Shown here: piece after piece, positions 50,294-58,480 of the stretch
How the letters are laid out: every line of letters begins with the position of its first letter
How positions within the stretch are numbered: the first letter of the stretch is position 1
From: GCA-020343675 sp964462945
Lineage (GTDB): Bacteria > Planctomycetota > Phycisphaerae > Sedimentisphaerales > Anaerobacaceae
Direction of reading: 5' to 3'
Length of the DNA stretch: 64,000 nt
NCBI GenBank assembly: GCA_964462945.1
Contig: CAYWZW010000005.1
Location: 92,397-156,396, forward strand
Notes under the pieces: generated by a model
Databases searched by the model: none
The model's input: only the letters and a program-made list of their open reading frames with translations
Told to the model about the DNA's origin: nothing
Translations under genes and position numbers: made by a program

Positions 50294-51421
50294 ATGAAAA
50301 TCCTGATGCTCAATTATGAATTCCCGCCCATCGGCGGCGGGGCGGCAAATGCCCATCTTTGTCTTCTGAGGCAATACGCCGATTACCCCGACCTGCGGGT
50401 GCATGTGCTGACCTCGGCGCCGAAGCCCGGCGCCGTAACCGAGAAGCTCTCCGAAAACATTACGATTTACAAGGTCGGTCTGCATAAGAAGGAGCTGCAT
50501 TTCTGGCGGAGGGTGGAGGTGGTTGAATGGCTCGTCAAGGCCGGCTTTCGTTACCGCAGACTGCTGCGGGAAAACGACTATGATTTGGTCCACGCATTTT
50601 TCGGCTTCCCCACGGGGTGGCTTTGCTACCGAAGTGCAGACAAATTGCCATACATAATTTCGCTGCGGGGCTCGGATGTGCCGGGACTGCACGCACGGCT
50701 TGCGATTGACTATAAGATTCTCAGCCCGGTATTTCGGGCCGTATGGAAGAAAGCGGCCGCTCTGGTGGCGTGCAGCCGGGGGCTGAGGGACCGGGCGCTG
50801 CGATTCTTGCCTTCTGTCTCGATTGACGTCATACCAAACGGCGTTGAGCTGGGCAGGTTCTACCCTGCTCAAACCGACGGCAAGCCGGATGTGTTGAGAC
50901 TTCTGACGGTCGGCAGATTATCGGTCACCAAGCGGGTCGGGATGCTGGTTGACGCCGTCGAGATACTGCACAAAGAAGGCTACAGGCTCCATTTCACTAT
51001 CGTCGGCGGCGGGGCCCTGGGACCGCAGTTACACGAGATCGTCCTGACGAAGAATCTCGGCAATGTCGTCGAGATAACTGGCCGAACGGACCCGGAAGAT
51101 ATGCCGCAGGTGTACCGCCAGAACGACATCCTTATCAGTGCCAGTATGCAGGAAGGCATGAGCAACGCAATGCTTGAAGCGATGGCATCGGGCCTGCCGA
51201 TAATCACCACGCGATGTGAAGGTTTGGAGGAGTTAATAGCCGATAATGGCGTTGTCGTCGAGCAGGCAAACGCTGAAGCAATCGCCGGGGCGATAAAGAA
51301 ATTGGCCGACGACCGGCCACTGTGCAAACAAATGGCCCTTGCGGCCAGAAAGCAGGCGGAGCTGTTCCCCTGGAGCCGGACCGCCGAAAGATACCTGGCG
51401 CTCTACGAGAGACTGAGATGA
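50294..51421 (+). CDS. Family 4 glycosyltransferase
   Basis: A 375-residue GT-B retaining glycosyltransferase. The N-terminal domain begins MKILMLNYEFPPIGGGAA with the Gly-rich acceptor loop. The C-terminal nucleotide-sugar domain has LLTVGRLSVTKRVGMLVDAVEIL, EITGRTDPEDMPQVYRQNDILISAS and the E-x7-E motif in EGMSNAMLEAMASGLPIITT. It adds a sugar from an NDP donor in the glycan operon. Its stop overlaps the start of the next GT4 (GATGAG). Confidence 0.95.
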   Translation: MKILMLNYEFPPIGGGAANAHLCLLRQYADYPDLRVHVLTSAPKPGAVTEKLSENITIYKVGLHKKELHFWRRVEVVEWLVKAGFRYRRLLRENDYDLVHAFFGFPTGWLCYRSADKLPYIISLRGSDVPGLHARLAIDYKILSPVFRAVWKKAAALVACSRGLRDRALRFLPSVSIDVIPNGVELGRFYPAQTDGKPDVLRLLTVGRLSVTKRVGMLVDAVEILHKEGYRLHFTIVGGGALGPQLHEIVLTKNLGNVVEITGRTDPEDMPQVYRQNDILISASMQEGMSNAMLEAMASGLPIITTRCEGLEELIADNGVVVEQANAEAIAGAIKKLADDRPLCKQMALAARKQAELFPWSRTAERYLALYERLR

Positions 51422-52512
51422 GAATAAGGGTTTTGCACGTCATAGACCACCTTGGCTACGGCGGAGCGCCGGTGGCGGTCAAGAACATAGCCGAGAAGAT
51501 AGACCGTGATCGCATCGAGACCATTGTCTGCTCGTTGAGGACGAATCCCAGGGCCATGCCCATTGAAGTTGGGCTTATCGACTTAGGATACCACAAGTAC
51601 AATCCCTTTGTCTTCATGGCGATTGCAGAACTCTGCCGAGAGCACAAAATCGACATTGTCCACGCTCACCTGCAAAAGTCGATAATAAGCTGTCTGCTCG
51701 CGGGTTTTCTCTGCGATGCCAAAATCGTTGTTCACGAACACGGCCCTATTTTTCGGGGCGGCACAGGTTTTATCTATCGCTTGCTGCTGAAAGCATTGAG
51801 GTCGAGAGCGGCAATCGCGATCGCGAATTCACAGGCGACGAAGGCTGCTCTGAGCCGGGCAGCCGGGTTCGATGAGAAATCGATCCCTGTCGTCAGCAAT
51901 TTCATTGACTTTGCCCGGTTTGACCGGAATCTGTACGACCGAGGCAAAGCCAGGGACATGCTCGGTATCGCCGCAGACCACGTGGTCGTCGGCTTTGTAG
52001 GCAGGCTGGATCGCTGCAAGGGGACGGACGTGTTAGTCCATGCCGCAGCGATCCTGTGCCGGGAGAGTGAGCAGTACCGCTTTGTCATTGCCGGCGAAGG
52101 AGCACAAAGACAACAGCTTGAGCGGCTGGTCCTTCGCTTAGGACTGAAAGGGAAAGTCATCTTCACGGGATTGTGCGAGAACCCGGCGGAGGTTATGATC
52201 GCTTTTGATGTTGCCGTGGTTCCAAGCAGACGCGAGGCGTTCGGCATCGCTGCGGTCGAACTCATGAGGATGGGCGTACCGGTTATCGCTTCGGCGGTTG
52301 GGGGGCTGGTGGAAGTAGTCCAGCACGAGAGAACCGGAATTCTTTTGAATGAGTTGAGCCCAAAGGCGATTGCTGAAGCAGTCGGCAAGATTGTGCAGGA
52401 TAATGCTTTGCGCGAAAGTCTGATAAACGAAGCCGAAACATTCTCTCGGAGATTCGACGGCCGGGAACAACTGAGGCAGATAGTAGAGATATATGAGAAA
52501 TTGTGCTCGTAG
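51418..52512 (+). CDS. Family 4 glycosyltransferase
   Basis: About 364 residues from ATG at 51418, which overlaps the previous stop; a longer in-frame start inside the preceding gene is unlikely. GT-B fold: MRIRVLHVIDHLGYGGAPV with the acceptor loop, IDIVHAHLQKS, the C-terminal GFVGRLDRCKGTDVLVHAAAIL and the E-x7-E region RREAFGIAAVELMRMGVPVIAS. It is probably a sequential partner of the previous GT4 in building one oligosaccharide. Confidence 0.95.
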   Translation: MRIRVLHVIDHLGYGGAPVAVKNIAEKIDRDRIETIVCSLRTNPRAMPIEVGLIDLGYHKYNPFVFMAIAELCREHKIDIVHAHLQKSIISCLLAGFLCDAKIVVHEHGPIFRGGTGFIYRLLLKALRSRAAIAIANSQATKAALSRAAGFDEKSIPVVSNFIDFARFDRNLYDRGKARDMLGIAADHVVVGFVGRLDRCKGTDVLVHAAAILCRESEQYRFVIAGEGAQRQQLERLVLRLGLKGKVIFTGLCENPAEVMIAFDVAVVPSRREAFGIAAVELMRMGVPVIASAVGGLVEVVQHERTGILLNELSPKAIAEAVGKIVQDNALRESLINEAETFSRRFDGREQLRQIVEIYEKLCS

Positions 52513-52553
52513 AATCCGGATGTGGGACGTACATTGCGGGCTTGAGATTGTCT

Positions 52554-53372
52554 ATGCAAGATGAAGACCAAATCCAGTTCAATAGAGAAGTCAATGACAG
52601 GGTCAGCAGAAAATACGAGCGGCTGCACGGCGAGATATTCAACCCTGTAGAACAGCAGCGCCTGCGCGACGCTCTGAATGTGGCCGTGACAGCCATTCAG
52701 ACCGGAGCAGAGCCATTCAAAGCCCTTGATTATGGGTGCGGCTCCGGCAATCTGACCAGGCACTTGATAGAGCAGGGCGTTCATACGGTCTCGGCAGACA
52801 TCTCAGAGGGTTTCCTCGCCTTGATCGAACGCAATTTCTCCCACACGGGTTTGTCAGAGGTCTTGACGGTCAACGGCAAGGATTTGTCCAACGTGCCCAG
52901 TGACCGGTTTGACCTGGTGGCGACGTATTCGGTGCTGCACCACGTGCCTGATTATTTCCGCATCGTCAAGGAGATGTGCAGAGTGCTCAAGCCGGGCGGC
53001 GTGCTTTACATTGACCATGAAGTGAATGAGTCCTATTTCAACAGACCCGAAGAATACGTCGAGTTTCTGAGAAAGGCCCGACCGCCGATAAATGTTAAAC
53101 GTTATCTTCGCTTGCTGCTGGACGTCGGAGGTTACATACACGTCATTAGACGAATGATGAACCCACGCTACAAGAGAGAAGGGGATATTCACGTCTGGCC
53201 GGATGACCACGTAGAATGGGACAAGATCGAGCAGCTCTTGGTTCCGGGAGGTTTCGAAATAGTCTTGAAGCAAGATTATCTGCTCTACAAGAATCAATAC
53301 GATCTCGATGTCTATGACCAATACAAAGACAGGTGTGCTGACGAGAGAATGCTGATTGCCAGGAAACCATGA
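52554..53372 (+). CDS. Class I SAM-dependent methyltransferase
   Basis: About 272 residues from ATG at 52554 (MQDEDQIQFNREVNDRVSR). An in-frame GTG at 52503 overlaps the previous gene. Motif I is ALDYGCGSGNLTRHLIEQGVHTVSADIS, motif II RFDLVATYSVLHHVPDYF, then LKPGGVLYIDHEVNESYF. The C-terminal half is longer than in minimal enzymes (RPPINVKRYLRLLLDVGGYIHVI). Second of three methyltransferases in the operon; substrate unknown. Confidence 0.9.
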   Translation: MQDEDQIQFNREVNDRVSRKYERLHGEIFNPVEQQRLRDALNVAVTAIQTGAEPFKALDYGCGSGNLTRHLIEQGVHTVSADISEGFLALIERNFSHTGLSEVLTVNGKDLSNVPSDRFDLVATYSVLHHVPDYFRIVKEMCRVLKPGGVLYIDHEVNESYFNRPEEYVEFLRKARPPINVKRYLRLLLDVGGYIHVIRRMMNPRYKREGDIHVWPDDHVEWDKIEQLLVPGGFEIVLKQDYLLYKNQYDLDVYDQYKDRCADERMLIARKP

Positions 53373-53425
53373 TCGGTTCTCCAACGGAACGGCATGGTTT
53401 TCTCGATGAATAGAGGAAGTACGGT

Positions 53426-54148
53426 ATGGAAAATCAAAAGAACGACGCCGATGCTTTTTTCGATCATTTCAGCCGGGGCGACAAACCTACAGGAATAGGG
53501 GCGTGGTTTGTCACAGCGCTGGCCCGAAAAATCTTCAAGTATGCTGAGATTGCTCCCGGCAGCAGCGTCCTGGAAATAGGGCCGGGTCGTGGGGACTTTG
53601 CCGAAATCTGCCTCAGAGAAGGCGTCGAATACTCTGCCATCGAAGCCAACCGACAAATGGCCGAATCGCTTGAGAGGAAAGGGGCCAGCGTCGTTACGGC
53701 CATGGTTCCGCCGCTGCCTGCGTTAGACAGGCAATTCGATGCCATCGTCATGATCAACGTGATGGAGCACATGAACAGCATGCAGGATGCTTTGGAGATA
53801 ACCCGGCAGATAAGGCGCGTCCTCAAGCCCGGAGGAAAGCTCGTAATATGCTCGCCGGATTACTTGAACTGGCGGCACAACTTTTTCAATTGCGATTTTT
53901 CGCACAGCTACGTGACGACCAGACGCAGACTCGACCAGCTCTTGGTTAACGGTGGTTTTGGCGACATGCGAAGCTGCCATTTGTGCGGTCCCGTGGCCGG
54001 GTTCTTGTGCTTTATCATCACGCCTGTGGTCTCCCGCTTACCCTTCGGGCTCCTTAACGCGATGTTTGCGAACAGCAGAGTGTTTTACAAGCTCTACAAA
54101 GCACAACTGACCTTCTTAAGAAAGGTCCTGATTGTGGGGAAAAAATAA
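53426..54148 (+). CDS. Class I SAM-dependent methyltransferase
   Basis: A 240-residue methyltransferase with GAGGAAG upstream. Motif I is VLEIGPGRGDFAEICLREGVEYSAIEA, motif II QFDAIVMINVMEHMNSMQDAL and LKPGGKLVICSPDYLNW. The C-terminus has a hydrophobic patch (GPVAGFLCFIITPVVSRLPFGLLNA), so it may sit at the membrane and act on a lipid-linked substrate. Third methyltransferase of the glycan operon. Confidence 0.9.
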   Translation: MENQKNDADAFFDHFSRGDKPTGIGAWFVTALARKIFKYAEIAPGSSVLEIGPGRGDFAEICLREGVEYSAIEANRQMAESLERKGASVVTAMVPPLPALDRQFDAIVMINVMEHMNSMQDALEITRQIRRVLKPGGKLVICSPDYLNWRHNFFNCDFSHSYVTTRRRLDQLLVNGGFGDMRSCHLCGPVAGFLCFIITPVVSRLPFGLLNAMFANSRVFYKLYKAQLTFLRKVLIVGKK

Positions 54149-54193
54149 CCGCAGCGTGAAGCGCCCCCATGCTCTTGGTGCTCAAAGCAGTGT

Positions 54194-55216
54194 ATGACTA
54201 CCCGCAGCAAACAAGCCGCCAAACTTATTATCAGATTCCTGATCACAACGGGACTGCTGGTCTGGGCCTTCAGCCAGATTGATCTCTCGCAGTTCCGACA
54301 GGCCATTCAGGAAGCGAAATGGCAATTTCTGACAGCGGTTTGGGGGCTGACCGTGGTGCTCTTCTGGGGTCGGTCGATCAAGATGCAGTTCGTCTTGAAG
54401 AGGCAAGACTGCAACGTCGGCATCGGGACTATCTTTGGTGCAACGACAATGACGGCGCTCTACAGCTTGATCCTGCCGGGCGTGCTCAGCACCGGCGTCA
54501 AATGGTACGTCCTGAAAAGAAGCACCGGCAAGGGCACCAACGTCTTTAGCAGCATGGTGTACAACCAGCTTTCAACAGTGGTTGTGATGACGTTGTTCGG
54601 GCTGGCGGCGCTGATGATTTCGAATCCGACGTCCTTACTGAGGCCCGGCGCAAAGAATCAATGGCTGTTACCGGCCGTCTGCGGCGCAGCGCTCGCGGCA
54701 GTGCTGCTTGTCACTTTGCTGCTGCTGAACAACCGTACAGGCGGCAGGGTCATTAAGGTTCTCAAGCTTCTGCTGAAACCTCTGCCTGAAAGAATCGGCC
54801 AGAAAGGCGAGGAAATACTCGATCAGATTGCGGTCTTTCATGCCGTGGGGTGGCGGTTTCATTTTATTTTCGTGCTCATAACCATCATGGAGACTTTGGT
54901 CGGCGGCGTTGTGACGTACATACTCGCCGCCCGAACCGCCGATGTAATCGCACCCTTATCCGTCTTCGTATGGCTCTGCGCGGCCCTGTACGTTCTGGGC
55001 AGAATACCAATCTCTATAGCCAACCTCGGCGTCAGAGAGGCTACGCTGGTCGGATTCCTGGCAGTCTATGGCGTGGAGAAGTCGGCGGCAATGTTAATGT
55101 CGATGATTCTGTTTTCCGCGCTGGTCTTTATGGCGATCATAGGCGTGATATATCAACTCTCGTGGACTGTAACGGCCAGGAAATCGGCCCCGCGGCAGGG
55201 CAAACACACTCCATAA
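54194..55216 (+). CDS. Flippase-like membrane protein (LPG-synthase TM / AglD2 / YbhN family)
   Basis: A 340-residue polytopic protein with about eight hydrophobic segments (LIIRFLITTGLLVWAFSQI, FLTAVWGLTVVLFWG, MTALYSLILPGVLSTG, VVVMTLFGLAALMIS, FHFIFVLITIMETLVGG, FVWLCAALYVLGRIPISIANLGVREA and others). The conserved LPGVLSTGVKWYVLKR and RIPISIANLGVREATLVGFL segments mark the lysylphosphatidylglycerol-synthase transmembrane superfamily, here without a soluble synthase domain. Such proteins often occur in glycan gene clusters and may move lipid-linked intermediates. It ends the operon and is convergent with tadD. Confidence 0.88.
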   Translation: MTTRSKQAAKLIIRFLITTGLLVWAFSQIDLSQFRQAIQEAKWQFLTAVWGLTVVLFWGRSIKMQFVLKRQDCNVGIGTIFGATTMTALYSLILPGVLSTGVKWYVLKRSTGKGTNVFSSMVYNQLSTVVVMTLFGLAALMISNPTSLLRPGAKNQWLLPAVCGAALAAVLLVTLLLLNNRTGGRVIKVLKLLLKPLPERIGQKGEEILDQIAVFHAVGWRFHFIFVLITIMETLVGGVVTYILAARTADVIAPLSVFVWLCAALYVLGRIPISIANLGVREATLVGFLAVYGVEKSAAMLMSMILFSALVFMAIIGVIYQLSWTVTARKSAPRQGKHTP

Positions 55217-55272
55217 GCGCCAATCCCAAATCCGCGGCACGGATCACGGACGCTGCTGTTTTCCCCATGCTT

Positions 55273-55953
55273 CTACGCTGTGTCCGCTCGGAAACCCGGA
55301 GTTACGGCTGGGGCTGCGGCGGCTGGCTCAGCCATGTTTCTGGCCTCCCGCAGCACACTCAGATTATGATTTGCCTGGTCTTCGGGCATTACTTGTTTGA
55401 ATAGTGACAGCGATTCTTCGTCCCGGCCCATCAGACCCAGCGCGACGGCCATGTTCGCCCGATACTTGACATTCTCAGGCATAATGCCCGCAGCCTTGCT
55501 AAACATTGTCAGAGCACTTTCGTAGTCGTACTGCGCTATCCGGCACATGCCCAGGTTGTTCAATAGCACGGGATCGTCCGGTTGAATGGCAAGGGCACCC
55601 TGAAGTGTTTCAATCGCGGCGTTTGTGCGACCTTGGCGCATGTGCAGCTCCGCCAGGGCGTTGTAGGCGGGCAGGAACTTGGGATCCTCCCGGACGATCC
55701 TCTTCAACAGGGATTCACATTCCGAATCCCTGCCTTGCGTGGCAAGAATATCGGCCATCGCATAGAGCGTTTTTGGCGTGGGGGGGCGATTGTCTTGAGT
55801 TTGAAATTCGCGTTCGGCTTTGTCTGGGACCGAGGCTGCATCGGGTCGGGGAGCGACAGGTTCCGAGCAGCCGGTAAAGCAGAGCGTACAGATAAGGGCT
55901 CCCGCCCAGAGCGCTACCGATGGAATGAACTTCCCCAAGCAGGTTCCTTTCAT
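55273..55953 (-). CDS. tadD: Tad pilus TPR lipoprotein TadD
   Basis: A 226-residue lipoprotein: signal peptide with lipobox CFTGC (Cys about residue 29), then tandem TPR repeats (ADILATQGRDSECESLLKRI, PAYNALAELHMRQGRTNAAIETL, PVLLNNLGMCRIAQYDYESALTMF, KYRANMAVALGLMGRDEESLSLF). TadD assists secretin localisation and pilus assembly in Tad systems. The gene is the last of the Tad operon and overlaps the preceding lipoprotein gene by 4 bp. The Ala-rich C-terminus (EPAAAAPAVTPGF) is probably disordered. Confidence 0.9.
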   Translation of the reverse strand: MKGTCLGKFIPSVALWAGALICTLCFTGCSEPVAPRPDAASVPDKAEREFQTQDNRPPTPKTLYAMADILATQGRDSECESLLKRIVREDPKFLPAYNALAELHMRQGRTNAAIETLQGALAIQPDDPVLLNNLGMCRIAQYDYESALTMFSKAAGIMPENVKYRANMAVALGLMGRDEESLSLFKQVMPEDQANHNLSVLREARNMAEPAAAAPAVTPGFRADTA

Positions 55954-56444
55954 TGCTTCGTCCCAGAAGTGTACGTCGCTGAGGTTCCCGATGAAACACC
56001 TTTGGCCGTATCCTCTAAAATAACCAGAATCCTCTCCGAAGCCATGCCAGAGCCTCCCGGCATACCGTCCGACGTCCGCATCCGTCCCGTGTCGATGCCT
56101 GCTTTTTGCAGCCGGTCACGCACCAGGTTCACGCGAGCTTCGTAAAGGTCCGCGGGCGTATCATGCCGCCGAACGTTCAAATCACCGCCGTTTTTCATAA
56201 AGTGCCCCGTCAAGACCGCGAGATCCCGCCGGCCAAGCTCATTGAGCTCCGCTCCGTCCTGGACAAAATGATAGGGGAACAAAGTGTGTTGAGCGATGAT
56301 CGCATTCTGTATTGCGATGTCATTATAAGAATTTACGAGCTGACTGTTTATGAGGCGATTATCCGGACGCTCCTCCGCACTTTCCTGGCACCCGACCGTC
56401 AAAACGCAGAACGAAAGCATCGTCATGGATAGGCTCAGTTTCAT
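55950..56444 (-). CDS. Tad-locus lipoprotein, OmpA-like segment
   Basis: About 164 residues from ATG at 56444 (AAGGAG upstream). A longer frame begins at 56474. Signal peptide with lipobox LTVGC. The middle (DGAELNELGRRDLAVLTGHFMKNGGDLNVRRHDTPADLYEARVNLVRDRLQKAGID) has the layout of an OmpA/MotB-like peptidoglycan-binding fold (LNxxGxxxLxxLxxxL ... ARxxxVxxxLxxxGI), though the usual NFD and R residues are altered. Its place between tadC and tadD suggests a CpaD/RcpB-like role supporting the secretin at the cell wall. Function inferred from context. Confidence 0.8.
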   Translation of the reverse strand: MKLSLSMTMLSFCVLTVGCQESAEERPDNRLINSQLVNSYNDIAIQNAIIAQHTLFPYHFVQDGAELNELGRRDLAVLTGHFMKNGGDLNVRRHDTPADLYEARVNLVRDRLQKAGIDTGRMRTSDGMPGGSGMASERILVILEDTAKGVSSGTSATYTSGTKQ

Positions 56445-56474
56445 AAGACATTCTCCTTGATTTAGGTTGTTCAA

Positions 56475-57401
56475 TCAATATGTTGACATCATTTTGAAGA
56501 TGGTCACAACCGCCGGCCCCGCCACGGTAATGAGCACGGCAGGGAAAATAAACAACACCATGGGTATAATCAGCTTCACCGCCATCTTTTCGGCCTTTTC
56601 TTCGGCCGTGAAATAGCGTTCTTCTCGCATGGACTGGGCAAACTCTTTCAGCGCCGTCGCAATGCTGGTACCGAACCGCTCGGTCTGGACCAGCGTAGCC
56701 GCCAGGGAAGACAGCTTATCCACGCCCGTGCGAGTAGCCATGTGCCGCATCGCCTCGATACGGCTGACGCCCAGATGAATCTCGAAGTTGGTCAAAGCCA
56801 TTGCACCGGCTAACGTGGAGCTGACATGCTGAATCTCATCGGCCACAATGTTCCAGGCCATGCCTAACCCTATTCCTGAAGAGACGCATATTTCGAGCAG
56901 ATCAACGGCTTCAGGCAGATGTCGGCAGATTTCGTCATGGCGCTCCTTCAGCCGGATTTTCAGTACGATGTTAGGAACAAAGAACAGAGAAACACCCCCC
57001 AGGAAAATCAAATTGATTTTTGCTGCGATATGAAATTCTGCGGGCACAACGAATATCGCCGCACACGCAAATCCCATGGCGAACAGCAGCATCTTAGTTC
57101 CTGTGTATATCGCGGGAGCGGTTCTGCCGTAATACCCGGCTCGGACGAGCTCTTCCCAGAGACTCGTGCTGGCCCGTCCGTGAGAAGCAAGATTGCCAAT
57201 CTTCTCAAGCAACCGCATCGGACCTGACCTTTTCTTGTCGGAAGCTCTGGCGCCGGCTCCTATCTGAAAGCCCTCCTGCATTCTCGTCTCGAGCGTTTTC
57301 CTCTTCTGCGCCCTTGACAGAAGAATCGAGGCGCCGACCGCCATTATGGACAAGAACGTCAGTCCGGGGATTATTATTTTGTCTGCTAAAGCATCCATCA
57401 T
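56475..57401 (-). CDS. tadC: Tad pilus inner-membrane platform protein TadC
   Basis: A 308-residue member of the GspF-like TadB/TadC family. There are N- and C-terminal transmembrane helices (IIIPGLTFLSIMAVGASILLS; LIIPMVLFIFPAVLITVAGPAVV) and a central pair (LLFAMGFACAAIFVVPA; INLIFLGGVSLFFVPNIVL). The cytoplasmic domain carries the T2SSF pattern (LPEAVDLLEICVSSGIGLGMAWNIVADEI; RTGVDKLSSLAATLVQTERFGTSIATALKEFAQSMREER). It pairs with TadB to anchor the TadA ATPase. 40 bp after tadB. Confidence 0.95.
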   Translation of the reverse strand: MMDALADKIIIPGLTFLSIMAVGASILLSRAQKRKTLETRMQEGFQIGAGARASDKKRSGPMRLLEKIGNLASHGRASTSLWEELVRAGYYGRTAPAIYTGTKMLLFAMGFACAAIFVVPAEFHIAAKINLIFLGGVSLFFVPNIVLKIRLKERHDEICRHLPEAVDLLEICVSSGIGLGMAWNIVADEIQHVSSTLAGAMALTNFEIHLGVSRIEAMRHMATRTGVDKLSSLAATLVQTERFGTSIATALKEFAQSMREERYFTAEEKAEKMAVKLIIPMVLFIFPAVLITVAGPAVVTIFKMMSTY

Positions 57402-57441
57402 TCCTAGTACCCGGTAATGTCAGCAAGTCTGGCGCAACAGC

Positions 57442-58419
57442 TCAAAAACGCAGCACGGCAAGTCGGTTCATTACCCATGCGCCAAACAGGACGGTCGAAG
57501 CCATCGCAATCAGCATGTATTTGCCCGGCGTCGTTGTGTAAAACATCTCCATATATTCAGGACTAAGAAGATTCAACAAGAGAAACAGGAGTATGGGCAG
57601 TGCAATCAGTATCCTCTTGCTCATTTGCGTCTGCGCTGTCAAAACACGAACGCGTCGATTCAACCTCATTCGCGCCCTGATTACCGATGCCAGGCTATCC
57701 ATCAGCTCAGCCAGATTTCCTCCACTTTGTAACTGGATGGCGACGGACGTTGCAAAGAGTTTCAGCTCCGCACTGGGAACGGTCTTTGCCACTTTGCGAA
57801 TCGAGTCCTTCATGTCCAGGCCCAACAACTGCTCATGGCAGATTTGAAAGAAAATGCTCCCTATCGGATCGTCGATTTCCTCTGAAATCAATTGGAACGA
57901 TCCCATTAAAGGAAGTCCGGCCCGCAGCGCGCGAGCGGAGATACCTAATGCATCCACCAGTTGCTGCTCAAACAGCGCTGAGTATTTCGAGATGCAACTC
58001 TTGGTGTAGGCCCAGAAAACGACCACAATTGTGGCCGAGACGCCGGCCGCGAGCATAGGCCCGAAACCGAGCAGATAGGTTACGACAAAAGCCATAACAG
58101 TTGCCCCGGCTACACCCAGAATGACCGTCTGGACCGGTGCGCGCCACCCGGTGGCCTGTCTGAGACGCTCCATGCGTTCAGCCCAGGTCAGCCTGATCAC
58201 TAAACCTGCCTCTCCGGCTTCTTGTCTTGTCTGGCGCCAAAGCCGAAGGGTCTGAGATTCGTCGGTTTCTTTTTTGACAAGACCTAATCGCTTCTGTACC
58301 GACTGTAACCGGGCCAGGGATTGACCCAGCCAAAAAAATATGCAGATGCACCGGACTGAAAAAACCAGTCCGAAGACGGCCGCCATGACAATAACTTTTA
58401 TGAGGTTTTGAGGGGCCAT
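57442..58419 (-). CDS. tadB: Tad pilus inner-membrane platform protein TadB
   Basis: A 325-residue GspF-like membrane protein. N-terminal transmembrane helix (VIVMAAVFGLVFSVRCICIFF), a middle pair (VILGVAGATVMAFVVTYLLGFGPMLAAGVSATIVVVFWAY), and C-terminal helices (ILIALPILLFLLLNLL; YMLIAMASTVLFGAWVM). The T2SSF core is FEQQLVDALGISARALRAGLPLMGSFQLISEEIDDPIGSIF and ELKLFATSVAIQLQSGGNLAELMDSLASVIRARMRLNRRV. Order A-B-C downstream of tadA is standard for Tad loci. Confidence 0.95.
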   Translation of the reverse strand: MAPQNLIKVIVMAAVFGLVFSVRCICIFFWLGQSLARLQSVQKRLGLVKKETDESQTLRLWRQTRQEAGEAGLVIRLTWAERMERLRQATGWRAPVQTVILGVAGATVMAFVVTYLLGFGPMLAAGVSATIVVVFWAYTKSCISKYSALFEQQLVDALGISARALRAGLPLMGSFQLISEEIDDPIGSIFFQICHEQLLGLDMKDSIRKVAKTVPSAELKLFATSVAIQLQSGGNLAELMDSLASVIRARMRLNRRVRVLTAQTQMSKRILIALPILLFLLLNLLSPEYMEMFYTTTPGKYMLIAMASTVLFGAWVMNRLAVLRF

Positions 58420-58480
58420 AAGCTTCTCATACTCTGCTTGGGGTAATGTCGCTCATCAAGCTTTGCTCTGTCTGGGACGC

